A DNA stretch of 60,000 nt from Acanthaster planci (lineage: Eukaryota > Echinodermata > Asteroidea > Valvatida > Acanthasteridae): NCBI RefSeq assembly GCF_001949145.1, contig NW_019091517.1, positions 279,457 through 339,456 on the forward strand, given 5' to 3'. Both the position numbers and the translations under genes were made by a program. A model generated the notes under the pieces. It was not told the DNA's origin. It worked only from the letters and a program-made list of their open reading frames with translations, and made no database searches. Position 1 is the first letter of the stretch. Every line of letters starts with the position of its first letter. Below are positions 57,501-60,000 of the stretch, piece by piece.

Positions 57501-60000
57501 AGAAGGATTCGGCCATGGAGAAAGGTACGGCTGGGTTTGTTGACTGCCACTTGGCCCAGCTGCCGTTGGAAACCTTGACAAATCGAAAAACCAGTCCACA
57601 TCTGCTGTGCTTTATATACAAGCTAGTCAAGAAACATACAGTCAGAGCTGTGCCAATCAACTTGGAGTGTTTGGAGACACTTGGTGGTGGTAAACTGTTT
57701 GTGTCATTGCCATGTATTTGTTGTGGGCTTGTCATGTGGGACTGTGACATTTGCCACCATCATTGGGCCGGTTCATACTCGCTGCGTATTCACTGTGTAT
57801 GCAACACAAAGGTCTATTTTGAGGTGTCTGCAGTGTGTGAAGGAAAGCGCAGTGTGTAATGAAAACGCACGCCCTTGCACGCAGTTTGTGAAAATAAGGG
57901 ATCGTGCGTACGCACCAAATGTATGCGTATCTGGACAAATTGAAATTTTTAAACTTTTGTCGGATACGCACATGCAGCCGAGACTTGAGAAAACATGAAA
58001 GTATGAACATCAAAAGTGGGGTTGACATTACGCGCGGCGTGTGTGCAAACGCAGGGAGTATGAACCAGCCCTCAGTCTCCCATTCCTTCAGCAGGTTGAC
58101 TTGACACAACAGGACAGGCCTTGAAAACTGGCCTATCTTCCACATTGTGTGTGTACGTATGATAAGTCAGAAAACGGTCAGCCAGCTAGTCTACTGCACC
58201 ATTTTTACTGCACAATGCTGCAGTAGTGGAGCAGAAAGTGTTTGGCTGTCGGAACACTCCTTTGGCCTTGTGGATCTTATGCATGTAAGGAATCATTGGT
58301 CACTGAATAACCTGTGACCTGCTCTTTTTATGGATCCCTAAGCCCATATCTCACTGGGCTGTGACAGCTTAAGACTAGTTGGAGACACAAAATTGTGAGA
58401 AAATCCACAAATCTAGGGACAGTTTTCACTTGGATTCACTCTGATGTGGTACTTATGACACATTTGCATATGTCACCGGCAAAATTTCGGCCAGAATTTG
58501 CGTAGAGTTCGCGCACATGTTGTGGGTCTGTAGCATGACATTCAAGTGATATTTGCACAACAAAAGTGTGAAAATTTTACACTTGTGACTATCCCGCAAC
58601 GGTCTCACGTCAGGAATGTTACATTCTCATTTTTGTTGTCAACCAGTCACAGTTTTGTTTCATAGGTCACCAACCTCTCCCACTTTCCGACTCACGGAAA
58701 CTGAAATTGAGAAGGGTTTGAGACGGGTTCAAGACACCCGTGACGACTCTGTAACTATTTTGAGAGAAAATTTGTCGCACAAATTTTTTTAATGTTCCAA
58801 ATTCCCGTGACACGAAAGCGAGACCTTACGACTCAACGGAGGAAATTTGAGAACCTCTGCGAACGTTTCCAGACAGTTTGGAAACTCTTTCGGGAATGTC
58901 GTTTGCACAATCGCTGTCCAGTGAAATACAGGCCTTAGACATTCATCATTGTGGATTTCTACAGTTTTTATCTTTTCAATTCTTTTCACGGTTCTGTGCT
59001 CTGTTGGCAGAGATTGCCAAAGGAGTGGAAAAGGCAGCCACCAGCCTGAACCCACCCCCTCTGATGTCCCTGACTCCGCTAGCCATAGACCCCTTGATCC
59101 AGGCCGCTGCAGCTGCTGCAGCCATGCAGGCTAAAGTCCTGGCTGAGACTGGTGTCAGCGTGCCCAAGTACTACAACCCTCTCGCCGTCAACCCCGTGCA
59201 GATCGCTGAGCAGACACGTAAGAGGAAGCTGCTGTGGTCTGGCAAGAAGGATGAGGTAGGAAGAGGCATGGGAGGAAGAGGCGTGTGGGGGGGGGTGTAG
59301 ACCAGAGGCCTAGGAGCCAATGGACCGATCCATTCAACCCCGCCCCATTGTGTTCAGACCAATAACAGCTGTGATTTGTGTCTGACATGCGTGCACACAT
59401 ATGATGCATGCAGCTGGAAAATGTAGTTTGGCATTTGAGAAAGCATGTGTTATTTGTTCATGTGGACAGTGGTAGGGTGGATTGGTCGGTTCCACAGAGC
59501 TGCTTGGAGGAAGATAGTCATCAGTAGATTTGTGTGCTAAGCAGAAATTGACAGGGCACCAGCCACAAACAGTGCACTGACAACCGCTTTCTGTCTGGTA
59601 ACTCTGGTAACTTGTTAAGTGGATTTTTCCTGCAGTTAGCAAATTGTGCTAGTAGTGCTTGATAAATTGTGTCTTAACTGAGACTTTGTCTAAATTGGGC
59701 ATTTTGTGGCTACATCTTCAGTTTTTGCTGTTAGCCCATTGTGTCGGTTTGTTAAAGCTGTAAGGACAGAGCTCATTCATACATGGTTTGTCAAATTTGT
59801 CATAAGCATTCAATCAAAATAGACTCGGTTGGAATTATTGTTTGTATAAATGGGCATTTGGAAAAGAATTAGTTTATCAACATCCATGAGTTTGCAGCTT
59901 TGTAGTCATTTCAGCTTTTATGGATTGTGAGGTTTGTGTTTCTCTGACTTTGTAGAATATGACTTGTTTCTCTCTTGTAGATGGCTGAGAAGCCATCCAG
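48514..60000 (+). CDS. RSRC2: Arginine/serine-rich coiled-coil protein 2 (SR-like), 3' end beyond window
   Basis: Coding exons: 48514-48612, 51740-52433, 53237-53349, (probable 54386-54484), 55951-56477, 56780-56845, 57307-57524, 59011-59255, and 59981 to the edge. All are GT-AG and phases agree. RSRC2 is a nuclear SR-rich protein linked to splicing. The first exon gives MDGISGYVSDSSETRSG; in-frame ATGs also lie at 48457 and 48469, but 48514 has the best context (AACATGG). Two long exons encode RS/SP/RR repeats. The diagnostic part is C-terminal: DPAMHAQEALARRLERAKKL, a Lys/Glu coiled coil, an Ala-rich stretch leading to MQAKVLAETGVSVPKYYNP, then RKRKLLWSGKKDE. These align in order with human RSRC2. 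At least 654 aa without the optional exon. The last visible codons read MAEKPS. The donor after 56477 is weak (GTTTGT). Confidence 0.93.
48613..51739. other. RSRC2 first intron
   Basis: A 3.1-kb AT-rich intron with no supported exon. It contains one arm of the UBE3B-intron inverted element (49287-49385), a GA-rich tract at about 50615-50640 and several ACATGTACATGTA words. Confidence 0.5.
49287..49385 (+). repeat. Single arm of the inverted element of UBE3B intron 1
   Basis: TTAAGGCACTACTCCATAGG, then CCTTTTTGATGGTTCC and CGCTATGGCATTTTGAAA match the inverse of 26051-26156, including about 15 bp outside the paired arm. Only one arm is seen, so this is a solo or truncated copy. Confidence 0.6.
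52760..52804. repeat. Strong hairpin in an RSRC2 intron
   Basis: GGATTTTT and GGCCCTGCC pair with GGGCAGGGC and AAAAATCC around a 7-nt loop TGATGTC (with a short T bulge). It could fold in RNA, or be the end of a repeat. Confidence 0.6.
52812..53008. repeat. Direct repeat pair, about 48 bp with 149-bp period
   Basis: 52812-52858 and 52961-53008 share GCGCTAATGxCTTTTACACA and TGTGACGTATTCACT with about five mismatches overall. The intervening 100 bp also contain related GTACGC/GCGCT words. It lies in an RSRC2 intron. Confidence 0.7.
54386..54484 (+). CDS. RSRC2: Probable in-frame cassette exon of RSRC2
   Basis: Acceptor ATCATTCAG precedes 54386 and donor CAG/GTGAAT follows 54484. The 99-bp interval is GC-rich against AT-rich flanks, is open in phase 0 and encodes PGSPSRESVVPERRDTHP followed by 15 more residues. 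Both flanking RSRC2 introns are phase 0, so inclusion or skipping preserves the frame. The peptide is Ser/Pro/Arg/Glu-rich like its neighbours. No homology is recognised, so it may be an alternative exon. Confidence 0.55.
57765..58071. mobile_element. Miniature inverted-repeat element (GGGCxGGTTCATACTC ends)
   Basis: The left end GGGCCGGTTCATACTCGCTG and the inverted right end GGGCTGGTTCATACTCCCTG match at 18 of 20 bases. 307 bp, interior rich in GCGTA/ACGCA words, no ORF. In an RSRC2 intron. Confidence 0.75.
58338..58938. mobile_element. Inverted-repeat element (CTAAGCCCxxATCTCACTGG ends)
   Basis: The left end CTAAGCCCATATCTCACTGG and the inverted right end CTAAGGCCTGTATTTCACTG align with small gaps, followed by GGCTGTGA / GACAGCGA. 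About 600 bp, non-coding, in the same RSRC2 intron as the preceding element and ending 72 bp before the next exon. Confidence 0.65.

Noticed and set aside
57235-57750. 171-residue antisense frame over an RSRC2 exon
   Set aside because: Shadow of the Arg/Ser/Lys/Glu-rich coding exon. No independent support.

Overview
This window is animal nuclear DNA. Genes are split by many GT-AG introns, intergenic DNA is AT-rich with CpG-richer 5' ends, short inverted-repeat and tRNA-related repeats are scattered throughout, and there is one assembly gap (Ns at 16428-16550). Protein similarity to vertebrate orthologues is high but not vertebrate-like in detail. Short introns, many small DNA-transposon derivatives and a recurring ACATGTACATGTA-type word suggest a marine invertebrate, probably a deuterostome such as an echinoderm or hemichordate. 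That placement is inference.

Five genes are recognised from conserved protein sequence: delta-tubulin (TUBD1, +, 6774-9070, two exons), the dual-RGS A-kinase anchoring protein AKAP10/D-AKAP2 (-, 23298-12966, 12 coding exons), the HECT ubiquitin ligase UBE3B (+, 24781-43136, 27 coding exons), the nucleolar coiled-coil protein CCDC86/cyclon (-, 48000-45528, 4 exons) and the SR-rich protein RSRC2 (+, from 48514 past the right edge). The left edge holds a sixth, unrecognised gene on the - strand: one exon of at least 553 codons encoding a Ser/Gln/Asn/Tyr/Met-rich low-complexity protein. In the four models complete inside the window, exon phases close exactly: TUBD1 455 aa, AKAP10 687 aa, UBE3B 1079 aa, CCDC86 314 aa.

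The layout alternates strictly: unknown(-) / TUBD1(+) / AKAP10(-) / UBE3B(+) / CCDC86(-) / RSRC2(+). The pairs are therefore divergent at about 1.7-6.8 kb, 23.3-24.8 kb and 48.0-48.5 kb, and convergent at about 9-13 kb and 43-45.5 kb. The 513-bp CCDC86/RSRC2 interval is a likely bidirectional promoter. The genes have unrelated roles (centriole triplets, PKA anchoring, ubiquitylation, nucleolus, splicing), so I see no operon-like system.

The non-genic interest is in repeats. There are two TTAA-flanked piggyBac-like miniature elements (one around the assembly gap, one in the UBE3B 3' region), about nine other inverted-repeat elements (several with two or three copies here), at least five tRNA-derived SINE or tRNA-like fragments, and a possible cassette exon in RSRC2. 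I found no previously undescribed biological system. The best leads are the miniature transposon families and the unknown low-complexity protein.
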